NCBI RefSeq assembly: GCF_002502735.1
Contig: NZ_DAQC01000001.1
Span: 799,229 to 863,228, forward strand
Length of the DNA stretch: 64,000 nt
Direction of reading: 5' to 3'
Source: Methanoregula sp. UBA64
GTDB taxonomy: Archaea; Halobacteriota; Methanomicrobia; Methanomicrobiales; Methanospirillaceae
The notes below the pieces were generated by a model. It worked only from the letters and a program-made list of their open reading frames with translations. It was not told the DNA's origin and searched no databases. Position 1 is the first letter of the stretch. Every line of letters starts with the position of its first letter. Made by a program: the position numbers and the translations under genes. This document shows, in pieces, positions 39,469 to 47,182 of this stretch.

Positions 39469-40947
39469 TTAGTCTACCTTGAACCTGCGGTTGGCGTTCA
39501 TTGCCTCGACCGCGACATCGTTAACCACCTGGACCATCCTGGTGATCTCGTCAAGGGCGGCTGCTGACTCTTCGGTTGCGGCTGCTGCATCGCCGGCCTC
39601 TTTTGCAGTCTGTTCGATGAGCTGTGCTACCTCGTGGACACTGGCCGTGATCTCCTCGGTGGTTGCAGCCTGTTCTTCGGTTGCGGCAGCAACTTCCGAA
39701 GCGCTGTTTGCAACGGTCTCTACGGCAACCTGGATCTTCTTGAACGCGCCGACTGCATCGGCGGATGCAAGGGTACCCTTACTGACCAGCTCTTTGGAGA
39801 CTTCCATTGCCTCCGTTGCTTTCTTTGTCGCGGCATTGAGGTGCGTGATCATCTCTTCGATCTTCTCGGCGCTCGAACGGGACTCCTGCGCAAGGGACTT
39901 GACCTCGGATGCAACCACGGCAAACCCACGCCCGTGTTCCCCGGCCCGGGCAGCTTCAATAGCCGCATTGAGTGCCAGCAGGTTGGTCTGGTTTGCGAGA
40001 TCACGGATGAGACCGATGATCTTGCTGATGTCGGCCATCTGTTTGCCGATCTCCATGACAATCCCGTGCACGTTTTCCGAGGACTCGGAAATCTCGGACA
40101 TGTCCTTATTGATGGTATCTGCAAGAACGGCACCGTCTTTTGCCGAATCATTGGCGCTCTTTGCCTGGTTGGTGACACTCTCCATGCTCGAGGTAATTTC
40201 CTCGACTGCGGCGCTCATGTCCTGCATGGCCTTGGCGATCTGGTCGACGCCACCGGCAGCTTTCTGTGCGTTCTCGCTGACACCGCCGGCATTCTTTGCA
40301 ATCTGGTTGACACCCTTTGATGCGTCCTCAATGCTCTTGTTCGCATTGTCCGCAGTCGAGGTCAGGTTCTCCATCTTCTGGTTGATGTCGCCGATGTTCT
40401 TTTCGAGGCTGACAACGATCCCGCGGACAGCGTCGCGGAGTTTGGTGATCTGTTCGTGCACCTTTTTTGTGTCATCGTCGGCTTTCGTGATCTCGTACCT
40501 GACGGTAAGATCGCCCTCTGCCATCTTGGTATAAACCTGGCTTAACGCGACGATCTCTTTTTCCATGAAATCCTGCTGTTTGGTGAGTTTGGTGACATCG
40601 TGGAAGACGATGTAGATATAGGCAACCTCGCCTTTTTCGTTTATTATGGGGATATTTGCCCGCTCAAGCACGTGCATACCGGTCGGGCCGTCGGTGACTA
40701 TCCCTCCGAATGCCTTCTTTTTCGAGGCGATTGCATCGGTATAGGATTTGCCGGACTCTTTGAGGTATTTAACAAGACCCTGGGACTTGAGATCCGTGAT
40801 CTTAAGCGGCATCAAGCGATCGACCGTATACCCGAACAGTTTGGCAAAAGCCGGATTGATCTTGACAAACCTTAAGTCCTTATCGATGAGAACCTGCGCA
40901 AGCGGGTTGTATTCAAACATCAGTTCGTAGTCTTTTAGTTCAACCAT
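39469..40947 (-). CDS. Soluble PAS chemoreceptor, copy 1
   Basis: A methyl-accepting chemotaxis protein without membrane helices, 492 residues. N-terminal PAS domain (NPLAQVLIDKDLRFVKINPA to IVFHDVTKL, about 10-125) that could bind a flavin, haem or small metabolite; a HAMP-like linker (KMAEGDLTVRYEITKADDD); then the long signalling helices with the conserved tip LIRDLANQTNLLALNAAIEA ARAGEHGRGFAVVA. Glu/Gln-rich methylation regions flank it. The ATG at 40947 has GGAGTG about ten bases upstream. Half of a tandem duplication with the gene at 41870. Confidence 0.93.
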   Translation of the reverse strand: MVELKDYELMFEYNPLAQVLIDKDLRFVKINPAFAKLFGYTVDRLMPLKITDLKSQGLVKYLKESGKSYTDAIASKKKAFGGIVTDGPTGMHVLERANIPIINEKGEVAYIYIVFHDVTKLTKQQDFMEKEIVALSQVYTKMAEGDLTVRYEITKADDDTKKVHEQITKLRDAVRGIVVSLEKNIGDINQKMENLTSTADNANKSIEDASKGVNQIAKNAGGVSENAQKAAGGVDQIAKAMQDMSAAVEEITSSMESVTNQAKSANDSAKDGAVLADTINKDMSEISESSENVHGIVMEIGKQMADISKIIGLIRDLANQTNLLALNAAIEAARAGEHGRGFAVVASEVKSLAQESRSSAEKIEEMITHLNAATKKATEAMEVSKELVSKGTLASADAVGAFKKIQVAVETVANSASEVAAATEEQAATTEEITASVHEVAQLIEQTAKEAGDAAAATEESAAALDEITRMVQVVNDVAVEAMNANRRFKVD

Positions 40948-41004
40948 GTCCACATCACTCCACTATAGTAGTTGTTCCGCATCCTACCTGTACGATTCTC
41001 ATAG

Positions 41005-41018
41005 GGATATATATAAAT
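41005..41018 (-). promoter_or_regulatory. TATA box before receptor copy 1
   Basis: TTTATATATATCC reading leftward, about 60 bases before the receptor start. It gives the second receptor-cheW pair its own promoter in addition to read-through. The remaining gap to 41314 holds hairpins such as AACCGG-TTTT-CCGGTT near 41068-41083 and no gene. Confidence 0.6.
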
Positions 41019-41314
41019 CCAACCGAATCTGACTCGGGCACCAAATCTGCCCCGGTATAACGACAAACCGGTTTTCCGGTTACACCAGTCCCAAGAGTAA
41101 ACGGGAAGACCAGTTCCCGGAAACCAGACGGGGAGACGGCGGACCTATGCCAGAAAAAAAACGGAGCTTGGTAAAAAAGCGAACGGAGGGGAAGATCTCC
41201 CTCCTTACTCTGCATACCGGGAGGCGAACTTTTTTTTAGGGATCGTGCAGACCCTGAACGGGGGCAGAGGGCCGCAATATTGTATGCCCTCTCCCAAACG
41301 TTCCTCTTCATTCA

Positions 41315-41854
41315 TCAGGTCATCGTCGTATCCAGATCGTCAAGAAGTTTTTTTATGTCGATCCAGATGATGAGCTCGTTTACCTCCTTGTCTTTGACTT
41401 TGATCTTGCGCTTGATGATACCGATAATAGAGGTGTCCTCGTGGCTGATGGATGCGGAGGTATAATCGACCTGGTTGCCCTCGAACGTGGAGACCGAAGT
41501 CACATCGTCCACAAGGATCCCGATCTTGGACTTAGTAAGTTTGTCGTCGAGAACGATAATCCGTGAAGCCTCGATGGACTTGGTGCTCGCATCGGTGATA
41601 TTGAGCCGGTGCTTGAGATCGATAATCATGGTGATCTCGCCGCGGAGATCGATGATGCCGCGGACATAGGGCGCGACGTTGGGGAGTTTTGTGATGGTCG
41701 TGTACTCGACCACTTCCTTGACGTCGAAGAGGTCGATGGCGAAATGCTCGTTTCCCAGCACAAACTCCACGACCTGGATGGAGGATCCAAGATCCGCCTG
41801 AGCGGCGGCCGGACCCTTCTCCTGGGTAACAGGTTCACTTGCCTTTGCAGACAT
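41315..41854 (-). CDS. cheW: CheW coupling protein, copy 2
   Basis: A 179-residue paralogue of the CheW at 38919, with the same core (SSIQVVEFVLGNEHFAIDLF, PYVRGIIDLRGEI, SKIGILVDDVTSV). The main differences are in the first 25 residues and a few surface positions. It starts 15 bases after receptor copy 2, so the receptor and CheW are made together. Two dedicated CheW copies suggest each receptor keeps its own coupling partner. Confidence 0.95.
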   Translation of the reverse strand: MSAKASEPVTQEKGPAAAQADLGSSIQVVEFVLGNEHFAIDLFDVKEVVEYTTITKLPNVAPYVRGIIDLRGEITMIIDLKHRLNITDASTKSIEASRIIVLDDKLTKSKIGILVDDVTSVSTFEGNQVDYTSASISHEDTSIIGIIKRKIKVKDKEVNELIIWIDIKKLLDDLDTTMT

Positions 41855-41869
41855 GGCGGGTATCCCCCG

Positions 41870-43348
41870 TTATTCCACCTTGAACCTGCGGTTGGCGTTC
41901 ATTGCCTCGACTGCGACATCGTTTACGGTCTGGATCATCCGGGTGATCTCGTCAAGGGCTGCTGCGGACTCTTCGGTTGCGGCAGCTGCATCGCCGGCCT
42001 CTTTTGCGGTCTGTTCGATAAGGTGGGCAACTTCATGAACGCTCGCGGTGATCTCCTCGGTGGTTGCGGCCTGTTCCTCGGTTGCGGCGGCGACTTCGGA
42101 GGCGCTGTTTGCCACGGTCTCGGCAGCGGACTGGATCTTCTTAAAGGCTGCAAGGGCCTCAGCAGATGCCACTACGCCTTTGTTGACCAGTTCGTGGGAG
42201 GCTTCCATAGCATCGGTCGCCTTCTTGGTGGCGGCATTGAGGTGCGTGATCATGTCCTCGATCTTCTCTGCGCTGGAACGTGACTCCTGTGCAAGGGATT
42301 TGACCTCGGATGCAACCACGGCAAACCCGCGGCCGTGTTCCCCGGCCCGGGCAGCTTCGATAGCCGCATTCAGGGCAAGCAGGTTGGTCTGGTTTGCGAG
42401 ATCGCGGATCAGCACGATGATCTTGCTGATGTCCGACATCTGCTTCTCGATCTCTTTTACAATGCCGTGGACATTATTCGTTGCCGTGGTGATCTCGGTC
42501 ATATCCTTGTTGACCGTGTCGGCAAGGATGGCACCTTCCCGTGCAGAATCATTGGCGCTCTTTGCCTGTGTGGAGACACTCTCCATGCTTGAGGTGATTT
42601 CCTCGACAGCTGCGCTCATGTCCTGCATGGCCTTGCTCATCTGGTCCACGCCTTCGGCTGCTTTCTGGGCATTCTCGCTGACTTCGCCGGCATTCTTTGC
42701 GATCTGGTTGACACCCTTTGAGGCATCCTCGATACTCTTGTTCGCGTTGTCCGCAGTCGAAGTCATATCGGTCATCTTCTTGTTGACGTCACCGATGTTC
42801 TTCTCCAGGTTGATAACAATTCCCCGGACTGCATCGCGGAGCTTGATGATCTGCTCGTAGACCTCTTTTGTGTCATGGTCGGGTTTGGTGATCTCGTACC
42901 TGACCGTGAGATCCCCCTCAGCCATCTTGCTGTAGACATTGCTGAGCTCAGTGACCTCGTTTGCCATGTAGTCGGTCATCTTCACGACACCGGTGATCTC
43001 GTTGTAGGTGATATAGACAAATTTTACTTCACCCTTCTCATTGAGGAGGGGAATGTTTGTCCTGATGACTACATGCAGGCCGGAGGCGGTCTCCATAGTA
43101 CTCTCCCCGGAGGTCTTGCGCCGTGTACTTAAGGCATCAGTTACCGACCCGCCCGAATTTTTCACGTATTTTATCAGGTTCTGGTCCGCAAAATCGCTAA
43201 ACTTCATAGCGAGCAAGCGGTCCCGGCTAAACCCGGTCAGCTTGCAGAATGCATCATTGACCATGACAATTCTCTGGTTGACCTCAACCACTGCCTGTGC
43301 GAGAGGGTTTTTCTCAAACATCTCCGTTAAATCCTGTAATTCTACCAT
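41870..43348 (-). CDS. Soluble PAS chemoreceptor, copy 2
   Basis: A 492-residue paralogue of the receptor at 39469: PAS domain (NPLAQAVVEVNQRIVMVNDA to YITYNEITGVVK), HAMP-like KMAEGDLTVRYEITKPDHD, then the same signalling tip LIRDLANQTNLLALNAAIEA. The PAS parts differ much more than the signalling parts, so the two probably sense different things. The ATG at 43348 follows GGGTG and lies five bases after the stop of the acetate transporter gene, so transport and sensing are expressed together. Confidence 0.93.
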   Translation of the reverse strand: MVELQDLTEMFEKNPLAQAVVEVNQRIVMVNDAFCKLTGFSRDRLLAMKFSDFADQNLIKYVKNSGGSVTDALSTRRKTSGESTMETASGLHVVIRTNIPLLNEKGEVKFVYITYNEITGVVKMTDYMANEVTELSNVYSKMAEGDLTVRYEITKPDHDTKEVYEQIIKLRDAVRGIVINLEKNIGDVNKKMTDMTSTADNANKSIEDASKGVNQIAKNAGEVSENAQKAAEGVDQMSKAMQDMSAAVEEITSSMESVSTQAKSANDSAREGAILADTVNKDMTEITTATNNVHGIVKEIEKQMSDISKIIVLIRDLANQTNLLALNAAIEAARAGEHGRGFAVVASEVKSLAQESRSSAEKIEDMITHLNAATKKATDAMEASHELVNKGVVASAEALAAFKKIQSAAETVANSASEVAAATEEQAATTEEITASVHEVAHLIEQTAKEAGDAAAATEESAAALDEITRMIQTVNDVAVEAMNANRRFKVE

Positions 43349-43353
43349 TGTTT

Positions 43354-43950
43354 TCACCCAAGTCTGACTACGGTTTCTTTCCATACTTCATTCATAATCT
43401 GTCCAAGGCCGGTGTACATTGCGGCGAGCCCGCAGAGGATCCCCACAAGTCCGGCGATCATAATAACTGTGCTGTTTCCGAGCGCATTTCCTGCGATAAG
43501 GAGCAGGAAGAGCAGTGTCAGGAGACCGAATACCACCTGCATTGCTTTTGATAACCGGAACGTTATCAGGAACATTCCGAGGGTAAAGAGGCCCCAGATG
43601 CCAAGGAAGCAGACCATGCCCTCCTTACTCAACGGTGCGCCCCAGCCCCACAGGGGCATAAGGATCAAAAACACCAGCGAGATCCAGAAGAACCCGTACG
43701 AGATAAATGCCGTCATCCCGAAGGTGTTGTTCTTCTTCCATTCCATGATCCCGGCAATTATCTGGGCGAGGCCGCCGTAGAAAATTCCCATCGCAAAGAC
43801 CACGGAGCCCATGGCGAATATGCCGGCATTATGCATGTTGAGGATGATCGTTGTCAGCCCGAATGCGAGAAGACCCAGTGCTCCCGGGTTGCCGGTAGTG
43901 TCGGTGATCTTGATCTCGTTTTTGAATACCTGGTCGATCTGTGCTTCCAT
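43354..43950 (-). CDS. Acetate transporter, GPR1/FUN34/YaaH family
   Basis: A 198-residue membrane protein with six hydrophobic helices. Family features: the N-terminal NPGALGLLAFGLTTIILNMH (N-P-[AG]-x-L-G-L-x-x-F motif), GIFYGGLAQIIAGIMEWKK and GNTFGMTAFISYGFFW-type segments. Relatives (SatP, Ato) carry acetate or succinate with protons; Methanomicrobiales need acetate for biosynthesis. The ATG at 43950 is two bases after the stop of a small Cys-rich gene, and the chemoreceptor gene starts five bases after this stop. Confidence 0.93.
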   Translation of the reverse strand: MEAQIDQVFKNEIKITDTTGNPGALGLLAFGLTTIILNMHNAGIFAMGSVVFAMGIFYGGLAQIIAGIMEWKKNNTFGMTAFISYGFFWISLVFLILMPLWGWGAPLSKEGMVCFLGIWGLFTLGMFLITFRLSKAMQVVFGLLTLLFLLLIAGNALGNSTVIMIAGLVGILCGLAAMYTGLGQIMNEVWKETVVRLG

Positions 43951-43952
43951 GA

Positions 43953-44117
43953 TTACCACATCGCTTTGATCTCTTTGCTTGCATCGATCCCGGAAGTATG
44001 AAGTATCTGGTACAGAATCCGAGCTCTTCCCACAGCCGCTGTGCATGAAGGACACGCACAGGTACATTCATTGCAGGGAAGTGTCTCCTCTCCGGCCCAT
44101 TTCCCGGTTATCATCAT
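43953..44117 (-). CDS. Small Cys-rich protein in acetate/chemotaxis operon
   Basis: A 54-residue protein, too short for usual gene-length cut-offs. It has the metal-binding-like cluster CNECTCACPSC (five Cys spaced C-x2-C-x-C-x-C-x2-C) at residues 15-25, then a helical tail (GRARILYQILHTSGIDASKE). It starts at tandem ATG codons (44117 or 44114) three bases after the stop of the preceding small gene and ends two bases before the transporter ATG. This exact fit between neighbours and its reading frame make it a likely gene. It may bind zinc or an iron-sulphur cluster; no family recognised. Confidence 0.65.
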   Translation of the reverse strand: MMITGKWAGEETLPCNECTCACPSCTAAVGRARILYQILHTSGIDASKEIKAMW

Positions 44118-44120
44118 ACT

Positions 44121-44288
44121 CTAGTCATCTCCGAATGCTTCACCCATAGTTCGCATGGCAAAATACCGGTCCAGCCGGTCTGACAGTTCACGCATGCGCA
44201 GGAGGTTCTCTTTGAGTCCGTCGCGCTCTACCGGATGTACCGATGACGGTGCATCAGAATTTTCTGTTACGGTTTCCCGTGGGGTCAT
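44121..44288 (-). CDS. Small charged helical protein heading the operon
   Basis: A 55-residue protein, MTPRETVTENSDAPSSVHP..., with a disordered start and an amphipathic helix (LKENLLRMRELSDRLDRYFA) ending in GEAFGDD. GGTGAAAGGA lies three to ten bases before its ATG. First gene after the TATA box at 44371, followed by the Cys-rich gene after three bases. Unrecognised; perhaps an adaptor of the transporter or receptors. Confidence 0.6.
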   Translation of the reverse strand: MTPRETVTENSDAPSSVHPVERDGLKENLLRMRELSDRLDRYFAMRTMGEAFGDD

Positions 44289-44370
44289 CGTCCTTTCACC
44301 AGATTTTTGTTATGTGTTCCCCAATTTTGCCATGCATATTTTTGGGGCTGATCATCACTGTGCAAAATAT

Positions 44371-44384
44371 TATTTATAAGCATA
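44371..44384 (-). promoter_or_regulatory. TATA box of the transporter-chemoreceptor operon
   Basis: GCTTATAAATAATA reading leftward, about 85 bases before the first small gene. Transcript start expected near 44350. Confidence 0.55.
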
Positions 44385-44396
44385 ACTAAATGCAAA

Positions 44397-44430
44397 GCAG
44401 ATAAGCAAGGCAGATAAGAACTTTTTATAA
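44397..44430 (+). promoter_or_regulatory. Direct repeats and TATA box before histidine kinase gene
   Basis: GCAGATAAG occurs at 44397-44405 and 44410-44418, 13 bases apart, directly before the TATA-like CTTTTTATAA (44421-44430). The pair could be an activator site, perhaps for the winged helix of the kinase itself. Confidence 0.45.
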
Positions 44431-44474
44431 TTGAATTGCTGACAGATGGTAAGGAACCGGAGTAAGCGGGAATC

Positions 44475-46544
44475 ATGGAAGAGTACCAAAACGAGATAAC
44501 CCGGATCAAGGAGACACTCGAACAGCACCCGGAAGGTCTCAGTATAACCGAGATCGCCGGATTACTCGGGATCAACCGGAACTCGGTAGCCAAGTATATG
44601 GATATTCTCCAGATTCAGGGATCGGTCGATGGGAAAAAACGGGGTACATCAAAGGTCTATTATATCTCCCACCGGCTTGCGGTGGATTCATTGCGGAAAG
44701 TCTGCAGTCTCCCGTTCGTGATGCTCGATCAGGATACCCGGGTTATCGAATATAACTCCCCGTTTACCACCCTGACCGGTACGTCTCCCGGAGAGATCGC
44801 GGGACAGCCTTTCGACAAACTGCCGTTCCGGTTTACCGCGGGGGATGATGCCAGGCAGACATTCAGGATGGCATTTAAGGGGATCGAGCAGCACGTACAT
44901 GCCCGTATCCTCACCAACAGCCATGAATACCCGGTCAGCCTGGATATGATCCCGGTTGTGTTCCCGACCGGGAAACCGGGGGTCGCAGTACTTGTTGAAG
45001 GATCCCGGGATCCCGCCGGTAACAACAGGGAGGGAGAACCTTCGGGAAACAATTCTCTCGTGCTCCTTGACAACCAGCTCGAATATGTGGTCCGGTACAC
45101 CCCGGACGGCATCCTCCAGTATGTCAACGAACCCTACTGTCGGGCGATAGGCCGGGCACGGGAGGATCTCATCGGACGGCAGTTCAAACATTTTGTTACG
45201 GCCGATGATGCCGAACGGGTGATCAGGAACCGTACCCGCCTTACCGTGCAGTACCCTGCCGGGATGATTGAGTTCAGGGCCATCATGGCAAACGGTGAAG
45301 CACGATGGCAACGCTGGTGGGACCGGGCCATTTTCGATGACCGGGGCCAGCTTACCGGCTATCACTCAACAGGTCTTGATATCACCGATGAGATCCAGGT
45401 ACGGACAAAACTGAAAAAAACGCAGGAGATGCTCGAAGAGACCATCGTGACCCGGACAAACGAGCTCCGCGAGATCAACCGTCAGCTGTACGATGAGATG
45501 GCCCACCGGGAAAAGATGGAGCGGCAACTGCTCCTGACACAGTTCGCCATGGATAATGCGGCGGATATGGTTCTCTGGGTGAACCGGAATGCGAACGTGG
45601 ACTATGCCAACAAGGCAGCAGTCACCGGCCTCGGGTATACTGCGGAAGAATTCTCAAACCTTGCCATACGGGAGTTATTCGCGGTGGCTCCCAAGAAGTC
45701 CTGGAACGATGTCTGGCAGGTCCTGACAAACGCCGGCACCATTACGCACGAAGATGTCATGGTACGGAAAGATAAAACCCGTATGCCGGTCGAGATAGTG
45801 ATCCGGTACATGGAATATCATAATACCGGATTTGCCTGCTGTTTTGCACGGGATATATCGGATCGGGCCCGGATGGAGCAGACCCTTCATCTTGCCAATA
45901 AAAAACTCAACGTGCTCGCGAGCCTTACCCGCCATGATATCCAGAACAAGGTTACCGTCCTTTTGGGGTACCTGGCACGGACCTTAAAGCGGGAGCAGGA
46001 TCCGGTAATTCTGGAGTACCTCAGGCAGCAGGAACAGGCAGCACTGGCTATAAGGGACGAGATCACCGTTACCCGGGACTACAAGGATCTGGGTACCGAT
46101 CCCCCCGAGTGGTTGAACATCCGCGACGTGGTTGCCACTGCGGTCGCACCGTACGGCCAGGGCCCGGTCGTTTTCGATATCAGCCTGCCGGATCTTTTTG
46201 TCTATGCCGACCGCCAGATGGAGCGGGTGTTCTCCCGTATGATCGAAAACGCCGTCATGGCAACACCGCTGCCTCGGGTTATCCGCATATCCGCTCACGA
46301 GGAGAAGTCGCAGATGGTGATCTCGGTCGAATATGGGGGCCCGGGCATCTGCGCCGAAGACAAGGAGCAGATCTTCCGGCCCGGCTGCAATGTTTCCGGG
46401 ATGCGGGGGCTCTTTATCATTCGCGAGATCCTGTCCCTGACCGGGATTTCGCTCTTCGAGGCCGGGGAAACTGGAAAAACGATCCGGTTTGAAATGGGTA
46501 TACCACCGGAATCGTTCCGCCGGGAAAACCCGTCGCCGGCTTGA
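44475..46544 (+). CDS. PAS histidine kinase with N-terminal winged helix
   Basis: A 689-residue soluble sensor kinase. Residues 8-60 form a helix-turn-helix (PEGLSITEIAGLLGINRNSV). Then PAS domains at about 75-170, 185-320 (with ITDEIQVRTKLKK) and 350-470, joined by coiled coil. The kinase end has the H-box LTRHDIQNKVTVLLGYL, N-box RMIENAVMA, a G-box VEYGGPGI in which the usual Asp is Glu, and SGMRGLFIIREI. DNA binding plus kinase in one chain suggests direct promoter contact. GGAG lies about 14 bases before the ATG. The receiver gene at 46637 is the likely partner. Confidence 0.88.
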   Translation: MEEYQNEITRIKETLEQHPEGLSITEIAGLLGINRNSVAKYMDILQIQGSVDGKKRGTSKVYYISHRLAVDSLRKVCSLPFVMLDQDTRVIEYNSPFTTLTGTSPGEIAGQPFDKLPFRFTAGDDARQTFRMAFKGIEQHVHARILTNSHEYPVSLDMIPVVFPTGKPGVAVLVEGSRDPAGNNREGEPSGNNSLVLLDNQLEYVVRYTPDGILQYVNEPYCRAIGRAREDLIGRQFKHFVTADDAERVIRNRTRLTVQYPAGMIEFRAIMANGEARWQRWWDRAIFDDRGQLTGYHSTGLDITDEIQVRTKLKKTQEMLEETIVTRTNELREINRQLYDEMAHREKMERQLLLTQFAMDNAADMVLWVNRNANVDYANKAAVTGLGYTAEEFSNLAIRELFAVAPKKSWNDVWQVLTNAGTITHEDVMVRKDKTRMPVEIVIRYMEYHNTGFACCFARDISDRARMEQTLHLANKKLNVLASLTRHDIQNKVTVLLGYLARTLKREQDPVILEYLRQQEQAALAIRDEITVTRDYKDLGTDPPEWLNIRDVVATAVAPYGQGPVVFDISLPDLFVYADRQMERVFSRMIENAVMATPLPRVIRISAHEEKSQMVISVEYGGPGICAEDKEQIFRPGCNVSGMRGLFIIREILSLTGISLFEAGETGKTIRFEMGIPPESFRRENPSPA

Positions 46545-46636
46545 ACAAATGCGCTTTTACTTATGGTATCCCCTTTGAGAATTTCAAATATCATCCTTTT
46601 TATAGCAAAACCGGCAATTTAGTGACTATCGTTTAA

Positions 46637-47014
46637 ATGACGCGAATTCTCATTGTCGATGATGATACGGATATCCTGGGGCTTCTCCGGCTGGAATTTG
46701 AGGATGACCCCGGGTGCAGCGCAGATACGATAAATGATGCAGGAAAAGCGCTGGAACTGATCCGGTCGCATTCCTATGACCTTATCATCACGGACTGGAG
46801 GATGCCGGTAATGAACGGTACGGAGTTTGTCGGTGCCGTGCGCAGTCAGGGCTGTAAAACCCCCATCGCACTCTACAGCGGGAAGGAATGCGATCAGGAG
46901 ATCAGGGACGCACTCGATGCAGGTGCCGAGTGGTATGTGGGCCGGCGGGGAAATCCCGAACAGGAGTTCCCGGAGCTGAAGCGGATCGTGCAGGAGATAG
47001 CTTCCCGCACATAA
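46637..47014 (+). CDS. Single-domain response regulator
   Basis: A 125-residue CheY-like receiver with no output domain: ILIVDDDTDILGLLRLEF (acidic pocket), phosphoacceptor Asp in LIITDWRMPVMNGTEF, Ser in IALYSGKE. The conserved Lys near the end is replaced in YVGRRGNP, which may change its switch. It starts 92 bases after the histidine kinase stop, so the two are a likely pair; such stand-alone receivers pass phosphate or bind partner proteins. Confidence 0.88.
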   Translation: MTRILIVDDDTDILGLLRLEFEDDPGCSADTINDAGKALELIRSHSYDLIITDWRMPVMNGTEFVGAVRSQGCKTPIALYSGKECDQEIRDALDAGAEWYVGRRGNPEQEFPELKRIVQEIASRT

Positions 47015-47182
47015 CATCAGGATCGACACGATGTTGTCGGTGCTTTTTTGGATTATTTCTAACATTATACGACACCTGCAATCGTTTTCTCAATAATGGC
47101 CGGATGTGCCGCATAGTACAAAGACCCGGCTAAAAAGCATATCACGATCAACAACGAATTGTGATCAGGAGCAAGCGTTTTC

